From contig DF158882.1 of NCBI GenBank assembly GCA_000307305.1, positions 795,058 through 859,057 of the forward strand: a DNA stretch of 64,000 nt, written 5' to 3'. Shown piece by piece: positions 8,707-17,370 of this stretch. Under the pieces are notes generated by a model. It worked only from the letters and a program-made list of their open reading frames with translations. It was not told the DNA's origin and did no database searches. Position 1 is the first letter of the stretch. Each line of letters starts with the position of its first letter. The position numbers and the translations under genes are program-made. The stretch comes from Enterobacteriaceae bacterium B14. Its GTDB lineage: Bacteria; Pseudomonadota; Gammaproteobacteria; Enterobacterales; Enterobacteriaceae.

Positions 8707-9246
8707 ACAATCTACAAAATTAGAGAATATTATGATATTTATCTTATTTTTGCAGCATCTGTTTCGGCTCTGGCGACGGACATGATAGTCCCAGCGTTAC
8801 CAATATTGCAAAAATCTTTTGGTACTGATTATTCAACTATAATAGGTGCAATGCTCTTCAATTTAACTCTTGGGGCATACTATCCAACGGCAAATTTTAT
8901 CGCACTACAGATAAAAGGTAATAAGATAGGTGTAGCAGCCTCTATTACTGGATTTATTCAAACTGTAAGTGCAGGTACCATTAGCTTTTTTGCTGTAAAA
9001 ATAACCACTTTAGGTATTAGTTTCGATAGAACTCTTGGCCTAAGCTGCCTAGTTTTAGCAATCACTTCCGTTTTAATTGTAGCTATGACAAAGAACTCTA
9101 AATGGGAAACTGGCAAAAAAGAAAAATCTATTAAATATCAATCAAGGGTGTTTAATGAGTATATCAATGAACTAGTAATAGTAAAAAGAGATGGAAAGGA
9201 AATAACTCTAGATGATGGCAGGAAAATAATAGAATTTAGAACCTGA
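8707..9246 (+). pseudogene. MFS transporter remnant run into an oxoamine-synthase-like 5' fragment
   Basis: The frame opened by ATG at 8782 continues upstream without a start codon to a stop at 8704. It reads LIFAASVSALATDMIVPALP, the first helix of a DHA1-type drug/metabolite MFS transporter (Bcr/CflA-like). After about 35 codons it jumps straight to the last two or three helices (ALQIKGNKIGVAASITGFIQ, then AITSVLIVAMTK), so roughly the middle two thirds is missing. The tail (ELVIVKRDGKEITLDDGRK) is hydrophilic and looks like the first residues of an alpha-oxoamine-synthase or aminotransferase-type enzyme, cut off after about 35 residues. That last identification is tentative. The low GC and wrecked structure mark decayed, probably acquired DNA. 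Confidence 0.65.
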
Positions 9247-9270
9247 GTAAAAGCGGATCTATTTCCACAG

Positions 9271-9384
9271 TTTGAAAATACCCAACGGATTAAGGTCAAA
9301 TTAAAAAGCCTGACTCCGGTAGAATATCGGAGTCAGGCTCTACACGCTGCTTAACTAAAGTGTCCCATTTTATGGGGTCACTTC
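9271..9384 (+). mobile_element. 3' remnant of an IS3-family element
   Basis: The plus strand encodes a transposase tail, RIKVKLKSLTPVEYRSQ, ending with TAA at 9354. This is the hallmark C-terminus of IS3-family OrfB (usual form RIKxKLKGLSPVEYR). About 10 bases later comes an IS3-type terminal sequence, TGTCCCATTTTATGGGGTCA (9361-9380). No OrfA, no catalytic DDE core and no left end are present, so the element is dead. It lies between the MFS remnant and terE. Confidence 0.75.
9307..9339 (-). terminator. Hairpin able to terminate ter transcripts
   Basis: Two perfect 12-base arms (AGCCTGACTCCG and CGGAGTCAGGCT) enclose nine bases. On the minus strand TTTTAA follows. It lies inside the IS3 transposase tail but is oriented to stop transcripts leaving terE. 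Confidence 0.6.
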
Positions 9385-9402
9385 AAAAAGCTGGGGCTTT
9401 TT
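9385..9402. terminator. Short bidirectional terminator after terE
   Basis: AAAAAGC and GCTTTTT arms around a four-base loop lie 24 nt past the terE stop codon. The stem is AT-rich and weak, and it probably works with the stronger hairpin at 9307-9339. Confidence 0.4.
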
Positions 9403-9425
9403 ATTGATTAGACTCTAATCAAATC

Positions 9426-10001
9426 TTAAACATTCACACCGTGCTGACTAGCCAGAGCACCTAGACCACCGGTAAAGCCTTGGCCTACAGCTTTAAACTT
9501 CCACTCGTTACCATGGCGATATAGCTCACCAAAGATCATTGCTGTTTCGGTCGATGCATCTTCAGACAAATCAAAACGAGCAATCTCAGTACCGTTATCG
9601 TTATTGTAAACGCGCATAAAGCTGTTGCTTACCATACCGAAGTTTTGTTTGCGGACGTCGGCATCATAGATAGTAACGGCAAAAACCATTTTCTTAACGT
9701 TGGCATCAACTTTAGTCAGGTCAATTTTTACCTGCTCATCATCGCCATCGCCTTCACCAGTACGGTTATCACCTTGGTGTTCAACACCGCCACACTGGCT
9801 TAACTTGTTGTTAAAGAAAATAAAATGGGAGTCGGAAAGCACTTTACCATCCTCTCCTACCATGAATACGGATGCATCAAGGTCAAATCCTTGTCCATCA
9901 GTAACACGGGCATCCCATCCCAAGCCAACCATGGCTATATTCATGGTCGGTGCTTCTTTAGTGAGGGATACGTTGCCGCCTTTTACAAGAGAAACTGCCA
10001 T
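9426..10001 (-). CDS. terE: TerE, TerD-family calcium-binding stress protein
   Basis: A 191-residue TerD-domain protein. The conserved [20 protein letters not shown] block (residues about 27-46) and the acidic loop [14 protein letters not shown] carry the Asp residues that bind Ca2+ in this family. [20 protein letters not shown] is the family's C-terminal signature. It has a good ribosome site (AGGAG). It is the last gene of terZABCDE. Products of this operon give resistance to tellurite, phage and colicins by a mechanism that remains unclear. The usual next gene, terF, is missing and replaced by an IS3 remnant. Confidence 0.93.
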   Translation of the reverse strand: MAVSLVKGGNVSLTKEAPTMNIAMVGLGWDARVTDGQGFDLDASVFMVGEDGKVLSDSHFIFFNNKLSQCGGVEHQGDNRTGEGDGDDEQVKIDLTKVDANVKKMVFAVTIYDADVRKQNFGMVSNSFMRVYNNDNGTEIARFDLSEDASTETAMIFGELYRHGNEWKFKAVGQGFTGGLGALASQHGVNV

Positions 10002-10028
10002 TTTTAAGCTCCTGCTTTAATTGTTATT

Positions 10029-10047
10029 GGGGCCGATTTACAGCCCC
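10029..10047 (-). promoter_or_regulatory. Hairpin between terD and terE
   Basis: GGGGC and GCCCC arms enclose nine bases in the 68-nt gap between terD and terE. No T-run follows, so it is more likely an mRNA-stabilising or processing hairpin than a terminator. Confidence 0.35.
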
Positions 10048-10069
10048 GAGAAAGATATTTTTTATTGGA

Positions 10070-10648
10070 TCAAGATGCGTTAATACCGTACTCAGCACAT
10101 ACAGAGCCTAAGCCGCCTGCATAACCCTGCCCTACGGCACGGAATTTCCACTCACCACTGTGACGATATAGCTCACCAAACAACATTGCGGTCTCGGTGG
10201 ATGCATCTTCTGTTAGATCATAACGTGCAACTTCAGCTTGATTGTCGTTATTGACCAAACGGATGAACGCACCAGATACTTGCCCGAAGCTCTGATGTCT
10301 CGCTGTCGCATCATGGATAGTGACGACAAAGACAATTTTTGCAACGTCTGCTGGAACCAGCTCTAGTTTAACAACCAGTGATTCATCATCACCGTCGCCT
10401 TCACCGGTACGGTTATCACCAGTGTGAGTAACGGAGCCGTCTGATGATTTCAGATTATTATAAAAAATGAAGTCAGCATCATTACGCACTTTACCGCTTT
10501 CGGTAAGCATGAATGCTGAAGCATCAAGGTCAAAATCTTGACCATCCGTTGAACGGGCGTCCCAACCAAGTCCGATCAGGACATTTTTCATCGATGGTGC
10601 AGCTTTGCTTAACGATACGTTGCCGCCTTTAGAAAGAGATACGCTCAT
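10070..10648 (-). CDS. terD: TerD, calcium-binding tellurite-resistance protein
   Basis: A 192-residue TerD-domain protein, paralogue of TerE. The key blocks are [34 protein letters not shown] and [20 protein letters not shown]. The Asp-rich positions of both Ca2+-binding loops are kept. Its position between terC and terE fits the standard ter order. It is cytosolic and thought to associate with the membrane protein TerC. Confidence 0.94.
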   Translation of the reverse strand: MSVSLSKGGNVSLSKAAPSMKNVLIGLGWDARSTDGQDFDLDASAFMLTESGKVRNDADFIFYNNLKSSDGSVTHTGDNRTGEGDGDDESLVVKLELVPADVAKIVFVVTIHDATARHQSFGQVSGAFIRLVNNDNQAEVARYDLTEDASTETAMLFGELYRHSGEWKFRAVGQGYAGGLGSVCAEYGINAS

Positions 10649-10692
10649 TTTTATCCTCTATATAAATATGATGAAATGATAGATTGGAGGGA

Positions 10693-11733
10693 TTATCCCT
10701 CCTTTTCCTCTGACTCTGGTTTTCCTGGGAATAGTGCACTAGCAATAACGCCTATGGCTAACACGATCAGTACCACATAGAGACTCGTGGTTGCTGAAAT
10801 ACTGTAGCCATGATGCCATATGTGATCTGTCGCGTTCAGACCAAGCTTAATAGCAATAAAGAACAGCAGAACAATAACGGCTTTTTCCAGATGTACCAGA
10901 TATTGCTTCAGCGCCTCTAGTACAAAATACAGCGTACGTAGGCCGAGAATAGCAAACATCATTGCACTGTAAACGATTAATGGCTCGCGGCTGACGGCAA
11001 TAATGGCCGGAACAGAGTCAAAAGCAAACATGACATCTGAAAGCTCAACGACAGCCACACAAAGCATTAATGGTGTTGCGTACATCGCCGCTTTTTTAGC
11101 GCGCCCGACAGTCACATCTTTGTTTTCTGGCTTAGCTAACTCTTGATCAACTTCTTTCTGTGTTAGCAAAAACGCATGGCCTGACAGCTTAGGCCAGATT
11201 GGGAAAAAGCGTTTTACCATACGGTATGCAAGGTGCTCTGAATAGTCCTCGACCTCATCATCATCGTCGCCGCTTTTAAGCATCATTACGGCAGTCCACG
11301 CTACGATGATAGCGAAAACGATCTCAACATATGGACCAAGAGAGAGCAGGCTGGTACCAATTACAACAAATATGCCTCTAAAGACAATGGCACCGATAAT
11401 TCCCCAGTACAACACGCGATGACGATAGCGATCTGGAATATTAAACCAAGCGAATATCGCCATCATGACAAACAGGTTGTCAACGGACAGAACTTTTTCC
11501 AGCGCATAGCCTGTAACAAAGAGGCTTGCTACTTCAGCACCGTGATGAATATAAAGGAAGCCAGCAAACGCCAAAGCAACCATAATCCAGAAAACAGACC
11601 ACAATGCCGCACTTTTTAAAGTGATTGGCTTATCATGACGGTGCATGAAAAGGTCAATAAAGATAGCACCAACTGAAAGAGCAATGAAAACAATGACAGT
11701 TTCGATTGGAAAGCCAATATTTGTAGATACCAT
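10693..11733 (-). CDS. terC: TerC integral membrane protein
   Basis: A 346-residue inner-membrane protein of the TerC family with about nine membrane segments. The family signatures ALEKVLSVDNLFVMMAIFAW (about residue 78) and VAVVELSDVMFAFDSVPAI (about residue 222) hold conserved Asp residues within helices, linked to metal (Mn2+) handling in TerC relatives. The central loop (GDDDDEVEDYSEH) is cytoplasmic and acidic. It is thought to anchor the Ter complex at the membrane. It is 24 nt after terB and has an AAGG ribosome site. Confidence 0.94.
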   Translation of the reverse strand: MVSTNIGFPIETVIVFIALSVGAIFIDLFMHRHDKPITLKSAALWSVFWIMVALAFAGFLYIHHGAEVASLFVTGYALEKVLSVDNLFVMMAIFAWFNIPDRYRHRVLYWGIIGAIVFRGIFVVIGTSLLSLGPYVEIVFAIIVAWTAVMMLKSGDDDDEVEDYSEHLAYRMVKRFFPIWPKLSGHAFLLTQKEVDQELAKPENKDVTVGRAKKAAMYATPLMLCVAVVELSDVMFAFDSVPAIIAVSREPLIVYSAMMFAILGLRTLYFVLEALKQYLVHLEKAVIVLLFFIAIKLGLNATDHIWHHGYSISATTSLYVVLIVLAIGVIASALFPGKPESEEKEG

Positions 11734-11757
11734 TTTAAACCTTAATCAGGGGGAGAT

Positions 11758-12213
11758 TTAGAGCCCGAACTCTGCCGGAGCAAAGCCCAGAGCAGTTATA
11801 ATTTCACGCACGGCATTTTGCTCATCCTGATCAAAATCACCGTCACTTTTACCGACAGCAATACCAACACGAATAGCGAGTTGTGCAGCTTCTGGCTGAT
11901 CTTTCAGTGCAAGGATATATTTCATTGTTTCGCCCTTCCCAATTTCGATATCGAAATCGAAGCTCGAAACAAGCTTATTGAAAAACTCAATAACTTCATT
12001 TGTATCAAAAACACTTAACTCAGCAGATGAACGCAGAAATCCCATCATTTTCTGCTTCTCTTCGGCGCTTACGCCATCGCTAGAAACCGCAATACGAGCA
12101 CACACTGCAACCGTACCTTGCATAAACTTTTTGTTTTTAAAGCGACTAACTTGTTTAGTCAGCTCTTCACGGCCTGAATTAAGGGCACCTTTAACTTTGT
12201 TGAAAAAGCTCAT
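11758..12213 (-). CDS. terB: TerB, tellurite-resistance cytosolic protein
   Basis: A 151-residue all-helical TerB-domain protein. The start is the ATG at 12213 (MSFFNKVKGALN), with AGAGG 8 nt upstream. An in-frame extension of 51 codons overlaps terA and lacks family similarity. The metal-site blocks typical of TerB are visible: AVSSDGVSAEEKQKMMGF and AVGKSDGDFDQDEQNAV. Known TerB works with TerC at the inner membrane. Confidence 0.93.
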   Translation of the reverse strand: MSFFNKVKGALNSGREELTKQVSRFKNKKFMQGTVAVCARIAVSSDGVSAEEKQKMMGFLRSSAELSVFDTNEVIEFFNKLVSSFDFDIEIGKGETMKYILALKDQPEAAQLAIRVGIAVGKSDGDFDQDEQNAVREIITALGFAPAEFGL

Positions 12214-12235
12214 AGATAAATCCTCTTTACTCTCT

Positions 12236-13393
12236 TTATTTTGAACCTTTCGTCCAGCGAAAGCCCCATCCAAATGCTTCATCCATATCTCGTTGCCCAC
12301 TAAAAAATTGATTAATCCGTTCAACTTTAATAGTGCCATTTTCATTAACAAGGCGAGCAACAGCACAAAGCGTTTGTCTGTTATTCCCCTCAGTCATTCG
12401 AGTTTCGATTGGTGGCTGGTCTGGTACATGGATAGTGACAACACCATCTGTTTTATCCCAGCTAGGTACACCTTCATAGATGAAGGCAAAAATCAGTACT
12501 TCACGGATCGCCTGCCACTTCAAACCATTAATATGGATCCACTCTCCGCTGCTGTTATCTCCGGTCCGGTCATCGCCTTGAAGCTCAACATAAGGTTCAC
12601 GATGATAGTTACCAAAGGTGTTGCCCAAAGCTTGAATAACGCCTTTAGTGCCATCTTGAAGCTCAATAAATGCGCCTAGATCAAGGTCAATCCCTTTGTT
12701 ACCGAAGCCGAAAAAGCCACCAGATTTATTCTCTCGATGCCAATTCAAGTTGACTCGAATCTCACCAAAATCATCCCGTTTTGTCAGGCTGATGCTCGGT
12801 TTTTCTTTGGTTAGAGAAACTTTACTCAAGTTGATTTTATTGGGTGCCGGATTGGCTGTAGGCGTAGAGGGTGGTGCAACAGGTGGCGTTTGGGCCGGTG
12901 CAGCAACATCAACACCGAAATGCTCAGCCAGAGGCTGTAGGCCGCCATTGAATCCTTGAGCGATAAACCGGAACTTCCACTCACCGTTACGGCGATAGAG
13001 TTCCCCGAGGATTAATGCAGCTTCTTGCCGCCCTGCTATCTCCACGCTACCGCTAGCATGGACTTGGTTTGCATGTTCAACCTGAATTTTCAACTGCTGA
13101 AGATGTGCAATTGTCTGGTTATTATCACAGGTAACAGTGAACGCTATTTTTTCTACGTCCGGCTTTATGCGATTAAGGGAGACAACAAAGGTCGTATTGT
13201 TCCCTTCGGTAACCAAATTGATCGTGTTGTCATCATTGCGCGGCTGGCCATAGAAGCACATATCCGCGTCACCTTTAACTTTACCGCTGGCATATAAGCG
13301 GAAAGACGATGCATCAACCGAAGCGCCCGAAAGAATTTGGACTTGTAGCTCTTGTGATGGAACGGGGGCATTGCCCCCAGGGGTTAGATTCAT
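12236..13393 (-). CDS. terA: TerA, two-domain TerD-related protein
   Basis: A 385-residue protein with two divergent TerD-like domains: residues about 10-165 (SGASVDASSFRLYASGKV, ALILGELYRRNGEWKFRFIA) and about 190-375 (KGIDLDLGAFIELQDGTKG, DDRTGDNSSGEWIHINGL). A Pro/Ala-rich linker near residues 168-187 joins them. The N-terminal copy lacks most Ca2+-loop Asp residues, while the second keeps them. The start overlaps the terZ stop by one base, so the two are probably translationally coupled. Confidence 0.92.
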   Translation of the reverse strand: MNLTPGGNAPVPSQELQVQILSGASVDASSFRLYASGKVKGDADMCFYGQPRNDDNTINLVTEGNNTTFVVSLNRIKPDVEKIAFTVTCDNNQTIAHLQQLKIQVEHANQVHASGSVEIAGRQEAALILGELYRRNGEWKFRFIAQGFNGGLQPLAEHFGVDVAAPAQTPPVAPPSTPTANPAPNKINLSKVSLTKEKPSISLTKRDDFGEIRVNLNWHRENKSGGFFGFGNKGIDLDLGAFIELQDGTKGVIQALGNTFGNYHREPYVELQGDDRTGDNSSGEWIHINGLKWQAIREVLIFAFIYEGVPSWDKTDGVVTIHVPDQPPIETRMTEGNNRQTLCAVARLVNENGTIKVERINQFFSGQRDMDEAFGWGFRWTKGSK

Positions 13394-13974
13394 CAGCGCA
13401 CCACCACAGTGACAATTTCAGACATCATGTCATCAATCGTGCGACCACGGCAGGCATGACCATGTGCAGTGAAATCCCAGCTACCATTGTTGCGTTGTAG
13501 GGACGCTATAACAATACCGGTATGCGCACCCTGCTCTGTTAATTCATAACGAGCCAGCTCTTTATTCGCTTGATCGACAACGCGACAAAACGCGTTTTGA
13601 ACGTCATTAAACGTTTGTCCACGGAAACTGTTTACCGTAAAGGCAAGGAACTCTACTTGGGTGGAAAGCTTCTCGAGGTTGACATGAATAACTTCATCAT
13701 CACCATCACCTTCGCCAGTCAAATTATCGCCGCTGTGTACGACAGCTCCACATTTAGATTTCAGTTGTCGAAACCAGATCGTATCAAGTGCTTTTCCATT
13801 GCGATCCAGAAGAATGCAGCTCGCATCTAGATCGATGGAATCACCACCACCAAAAAGGCTGCCTAAAAACCCTTTCTTTTTAATCGGATCCCAGCCAAGG
13901 CCAAATGACAGCTGGCTCAGAGCAGAAGATTGTTTGCTAAGTGAAACAGTCTGATTTTTGCTTAATGAAACCAT
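13393..13974 (-). CDS. terZ: TerZ, TerD-family protein, first gene of the ter operon
   Basis: A 193-residue TerD-domain protein. It has FGLGWDPIKKKGFLGSLFGG with a glycine-rich insert typical of TerZ, then DSIDLDASCILLDRNGK and the acidic [14 protein letters not shown] loop. The C-terminus (HGHACRGRTIDDMMSEIV) is also TerZ-like. A good ribosome site (AAAAGGAAAG) precedes the ATG. It opens terZABCDE and is divergent from the Ter-associated biosynthetic genes across a 300-nt control region. Confidence 0.93.
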   Translation of the reverse strand: MVSLSKNQTVSLSKQSSALSQLSFGLGWDPIKKKGFLGSLFGGGDSIDLDASCILLDRNGKALDTIWFRQLKSKCGAVVHSGDNLTGEGDGDDEVIHVNLEKLSTQVEFLAFTVNSFRGQTFNDVQNAFCRVVDQANKELARYELTEQGAHTGIVIASLQRNNGSWDFTAHGHACRGRTIDDMMSEIVTVVVR

Positions 13975-14038
13975 TTTCTTTCCTTTTAAGGTATGGGTTG
14001 GTGCAACATGAAGTGGATATAAAGAACGCGAATGAAAA

Positions 14039-14067
14039 AATCATATCATGATGAAGTACTTCGACAA
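14039..14067 (-). promoter_or_regulatory. Candidate terZ promoter with AATCATA element
   Basis: On the minus strand, -10 TATGAT (14040-14045) and -35 TTGTCG (14062-14067) are 16 bases apart, about 65 nt upstream of terZ. The -10 is covered by AATCATA (plus strand 14039-14045), one half of the perfect palindrome found in the opposing promoter. Confidence 0.45.
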
Positions 14068-14181
14068 CATAATTTTTGTCAATTTACCTTTTAATATCAA
14101 TATCTATATATTTTTAAATGATATTTTTTTATTTAAACTTACTCAAAAGTGACCTTTTTAGTGATTTAAGCTAAAAATTTT

Positions 14182-14200
14182 TTTGATGATAATCATTTGA
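14182..14200. promoter_or_regulatory. Fur-box-like site in the ter divergent region
   Basis: TTTGATGATAATCATTTGA matches 13 of 19 positions of the Fur consensus, including an unbroken core of 12 (ATGATAATCATT). It lies between the two divergent ter promoters. Metal-linked control would suit the family, but a chance match in AT-rich DNA is possible. Confidence 0.4.
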
Positions 14201-14207
14201 ACCAAAA

Positions 14208-14249
14208 AATCATAATATGATTGACATACTAAGGTTCAATACATAGACT
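14208..14249 (+). promoter_or_regulatory. Promoter and operator of the Ter-associated biosynthetic operon
   Basis: A consensus -35 TTGACA (14221-14226), a 17-base spacer and -10 TAGACT (14244-14249) lie about 45 nt upstream of the start codon at 14296. A perfect 15-base palindrome AATCATAATATGATT (14208-14222) overlaps the -35 and is a likely operator. One half of it recurs at the terZ -10. Confidence 0.6.
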
Positions 14250-14295
14250 CGTTAGGATTTACCTACCCTCTCCCCTCGGCATGGGAATGATATGC

Positions 14296-15375
14296 ATGAA
14301 TAAAAAAATCTGGATTATGGAAGGCTTATCCTCCCAAAGAGATATTCTTTCGGGTATCAACACGTTTTCTTTTGGTGGGCGTAAAAACAGCATCACAACA
14401 TATGCCTCACACAGCAAAATGCGTAACGAGATCCTTTCTATCGCTGATCACGCGATTATCGAGCCGCAGGATGATAAAGAGCGTTTGTCCTTCATTCATC
14501 GCATCGTTGAGCTCACTGGTGTTGAGGCAATTCATGTCGGGCGTAACTGTCGCTGGTTTGAGGCTAATCGATCAGCGATAGAGAAATATGGTGTGTCTCT
14601 TACGACAGGAGCAACTAACACGGATACATTTGATATAGCAGACGATAAAGTCACTTTTGCCCAATTTATGGCGCAAAGCGGGCTTCCCGTGGTTCCTTCC
14701 GTTCGTGTTAACAGTTGGGATGAACTTCATACGCTGATAAAACAATCACCGTTTCCAGAGAATCAGATCTGCATCAAACCCGTTACAGGCATTTATGGTA
14801 AGGGTTTTTGGCGGCTTGACCCTAATGCAACCTATGATGCCCCGTTAAGCCATCCTGAAAATCGAAAGATAAACCCTGCCCAGTATCTCAGCGCACTAGG
14901 GGCCTGTGACACATTTGAGCCACTCGTCTTGATGCCTTATCTCCCCGGCCCTGAGTACTCTGTAGACATATTACTGAGTGAATGTGACATTCTTTCTGCC
15001 GTTGGGCGCAGAAAAGAAGGCGCTATTCAATATTTAGAAAACAGTGGTGAAGCTTTTGAGCTCGCCTGCGCCTGCGCTAAGGCAATGAAAGCCGATGGAT
15101 TGGTCAATGTTCAAACACGCAACAATGACCAAGGTGTTCCTGTACTGCTCGAAATTAATCTTCGCCCTTCAGGTGGTATTGGCTATACGCGACATAGCGG
15201 CATTAATCTTCCTGGCTTGTTTGCCTCTCACAAACTTGATTTGCTCAGTGCAGATGACGTCAAAAATGAAACAGCACAGAGCTTTACACCAGTGGCAGTG
15301 AGATCAATCACGGATGTTTTGCACTACGAACTCGAACTCAAAAACCAACTTTCATGGATGCCTCTACCACATTAG
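14296..15375 (+). CDS. Ter-associated ATP-grasp ligase
   Basis: An ATP-grasp family enzyme of 359 residues from the ATG at 14296. A slightly earlier ATG at 14281 (364 residues) has no ribosome site, whereas GGGA stands 9 nt before 14296. Core features are QICIKPVTGIYGKGFWRL (ATP-binding lysine and glycine-rich loop, near residue 165), LVLMPYLPGPEYSVDIL and VLLEINLRPSGGIGYTRHSG (metal-binding Glu/Asn). It should form an amide-type bond from a carboxylate and an amine or thiol using ATP. It is known as a member of the conserved ter neighbourhood proposed to make a nucleoside-like metabolite. Its exact substrate is unknown. Confidence 0.88.
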   Translation: MNKKIWIMEGLSSQRDILSGINTFSFGGRKNSITTYASHSKMRNEILSIADHAIIEPQDDKERLSFIHRIVELTGVEAIHVGRNCRWFEANRSAIEKYGVSLTTGATNTDTFDIADDKVTFAQFMAQSGLPVVPSVRVNSWDELHTLIKQSPFPENQICIKPVTGIYGKGFWRLDPNATYDAPLSHPENRKINPAQYLSALGACDTFEPLVLMPYLPGPEYSVDILLSECDILSAVGRRKEGAIQYLENSGEAFELACACAKAMKADGLVNVQTRNNDQGVPVLLEINLRPSGGIGYTRHSGINLPGLFASHKLDLLSADDVKNETAQSFTPVAVRSITDVLHYELELKNQLSWMPLPH

Positions 15376-15432
15376 AAGGCCTTTAGATGTTGTCCTCCTT
15401 ATTATTTAACTGACGGTCATTAAGAGTTATTT

Positions 15433-16575
15433 ATGGTTAACCCGCTCGAAGAAAATACCTATTGCCGAACATTGAGCACTGGAATGCTCAATGTGATGCG
15501 CAAAAACGGGATGCTTAAACTAGAGGAGCTCTTTGAAATTGCTGAAAGACGCAATCCCAAACGATCCTTTTTATTCGTGAGTAAAGTATTGGGCCGTCAT
15601 ATTCCTGTTTCACCTGCAGTCATGCGGGCGGTTTACTGCCAACTGGCCGATAAATTTCCGACAGAGCTAGAAGGGCCAGTTCTTTTTATTGGTATGGCAG
15701 AAACTGCTGTAGGGCTAGGTGCAGGTGTTTACGATGAGCTAAGAAAGCGCTTCCCAGACTCTGTTTATCTCACGTCAACCCGACATCCAGTTGAAGGCAC
15801 CCTACTTTGTGAGTTTAAAGAGGCTCACAGCCATGCCACAGACCATCTGCTCTATTTACCTCATGATGCTGAAATGCGCCACCGAGTCATGAATGCCAAG
15901 ACCGTGGTGCTGATTGATGACGAAGCCACAACGGGGAACACATTCGTTAATCTCCTTGCTGCCTTACAAAATGATGCCAAGCTGACCTGTCTTGAACACG
16001 TTGTTACCGTCACTTTGACAGATTGGAGTGAAGAGGCAGTGACAAATCGTTGCCCATTGCCTGTTAGTCACGTCTCCTTGGTTAACGGAAGCTGGTCTTG
16101 GGAACCGATTCCTGATGCGCCTTTACCTCAGATGCCCGAAGTGAATGTTACAGCGGCAGGGAAGTATAATGTTTCTGCGAAACAGACATGGGGTAGGCTT
16201 GGCATGATTGAACCGGCAAGAGATCTCTCTCCCGCTCACGCTGCTATTGCTGGCGAAAGACTACTTGTTTTAGGCAGCAGTGAATTTGTCTGGGAACCCT
16301 TCTTACTCGCAGAGCGTCTCCAGCAGAAAGGGGCTGATGTTAAATTCAGTTCCACGACGAGATCGCCGATTGCTATTGGGTTTGCTATTCAATCTGCCCT
16401 CTCTTTTTCTGATAATTACGGGCTAGGCATCCCTAACTATGCTTATAACATTGCCCATCAATCTTTTGATCGCATCCTGCTGTGTATTGAAACTCCACGG
16501 GAAAGTATCGATCCGGCGCTAATAACGGCGCTTGAAAAAATCGCACCATCAGTTGAGGTATTGGTTTATGAATAA
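15433..16575 (+). CDS. Ter-associated phosphoribosyltransferase with TRSP domain
   Basis: A 380-residue two-domain protein. The N-terminal 1-220 is a type I phosphoribosyltransferase with the PRPP loop VVLIDDEATTGNTFVNLL (near residue 157) and the upstream LFIGMAETAVGLGAGVYDEL. The C-terminal 240-380 (AGERLLVLGSSEFVWEPFLL, then SFDRILLCIETPRESIDP) matches the TRSP domain that travels with it in ter islands. It would attach or release ribose-5-phosphate on a base-like compound. It lies 57 nt after the ATP-grasp gene, and its last codons overlap the HAD gene by 8 nt. Confidence 0.86.
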   Translation: MVNPLEENTYCRTLSTGMLNVMRKNGMLKLEELFEIAERRNPKRSFLFVSKVLGRHIPVSPAVMRAVYCQLADKFPTELEGPVLFIGMAETAVGLGAGVYDELRKRFPDSVYLTSTRHPVEGTLLCEFKEAHSHATDHLLYLPHDAEMRHRVMNAKTVVLIDDEATTGNTFVNLLAALQNDAKLTCLEHVVTVTLTDWSEEAVTNRCPLPVSHVSLVNGSWSWEPIPDAPLPQMPEVNVTAAGKYNVSAKQTWGRLGMIEPARDLSPAHAAIAGERLLVLGSSEFVWEPFLLAERLQQKGADVKFSSTTRSPIAIGFAIQSALSFSDNYGLGIPNYAYNIAHQSFDRILLCIETPRESIDPALITALEKIAPSVEVLVYE

Positions 16576-17338
16576 GCCTGTAATTCTGTCAGATCTCGAT
16601 GACACCCTATTCCAGACCAAAAGAAAGATGACCGATGAGCTAGGCACTAAACCTTTTCGTACCGGAGCACTAGACCCTAGCCAGACGCCACGTAGTTTCA
16701 TGACAGAAGAGCAGTCGCTATTGGTGGATTGGCTACTGGAAAATGCAGACCTGATTCCGGTCACTGCAAGAGGAACCGATGAGATCAGCCGAGTAACAAT
16801 CCCCTTTCGCTCTTGGTCGATAACTACTCACGGTGCCGTCATCCTGACACAAGAAGGCAAACCAGACAGCGAATGGCAAGCTCATATGCTCGCCAGTCTG
16901 GCACCTTATACGGAAAGGATCTTGTCCATGCAGCGTGCAATCACGGAATTAATGGAAGCTAGAGGGATCAACGCTTGGGTGAGAATTAATTATGAATATG
17001 GCACGACGCCTGTCTACATGGTAATGAAGCACCGAGACAGCACTCGTATAGATGAGTTGTACTCTGTTGCAGACGAAGCGGAGCGCCTTCTCTCACCCAC
17101 TGGCTTTTACATGCACCGGAACGGCAACAACGTAGCATGGTTGCCAGACCCTGTAGAAAAAGGGCTGGCTGTATCGTGGTTGCTGAAAAAACTTAAAGCC
17201 GAGCGCGGCGTTTTCCCTGTGATTGGTCTTGGCGATAGCTTGAGCGATCATCGTTTTATGAAGCTATGTACTTGGTTTGGTATGCCACACCAAAGCCAGT
17301 TTGCCGAAGCAATCAATCACAAAATTTTTGGAAAATGA
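16568..17338 (+). CDS. Ter-associated HAD-superfamily phosphatase
   Basis: A 256-residue HAD hydrolase. The start is the ATG at 16568, inside the last codons of the preceding gene, giving MNKPVILSDLDDTLFQTKRK. Motif I is DLDDT, with the nucleophile Asp near residue 9. Motif II is in DLIPVTARGT, and motifs III/IV are the Lys of PVEKGLAVSWLL and GLGDSLSDH. The cap resembles type C2 sugar or nucleotide phosphatases. It probably removes a phosphate from an intermediate of the Ter-associated pathway. Its stop overlaps an ATG of the next frame (ATGA). Confidence 0.86.
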   Translation: MNKPVILSDLDDTLFQTKRKMTDELGTKPFRTGALDPSQTPRSFMTEEQSLLVDWLLENADLIPVTARGTDEISRVTIPFRSWSITTHGAVILTQEGKPDSEWQAHMLASLAPYTERILSMQRAITELMEARGINAWVRINYEYGTTPVYMVMKHRDSTRIDELYSVADEAERLLSPTGFYMHRNGNNVAWLPDPVEKGLAVSWLLKKLKAERGVFPVIGLGDSLSDHRFMKLCTWFGMPHQSQFAEAINHKIFGK

Positions 17339-17370
17339 TGCTGGGAACTAAATTGTCGGAGATAAATAAT

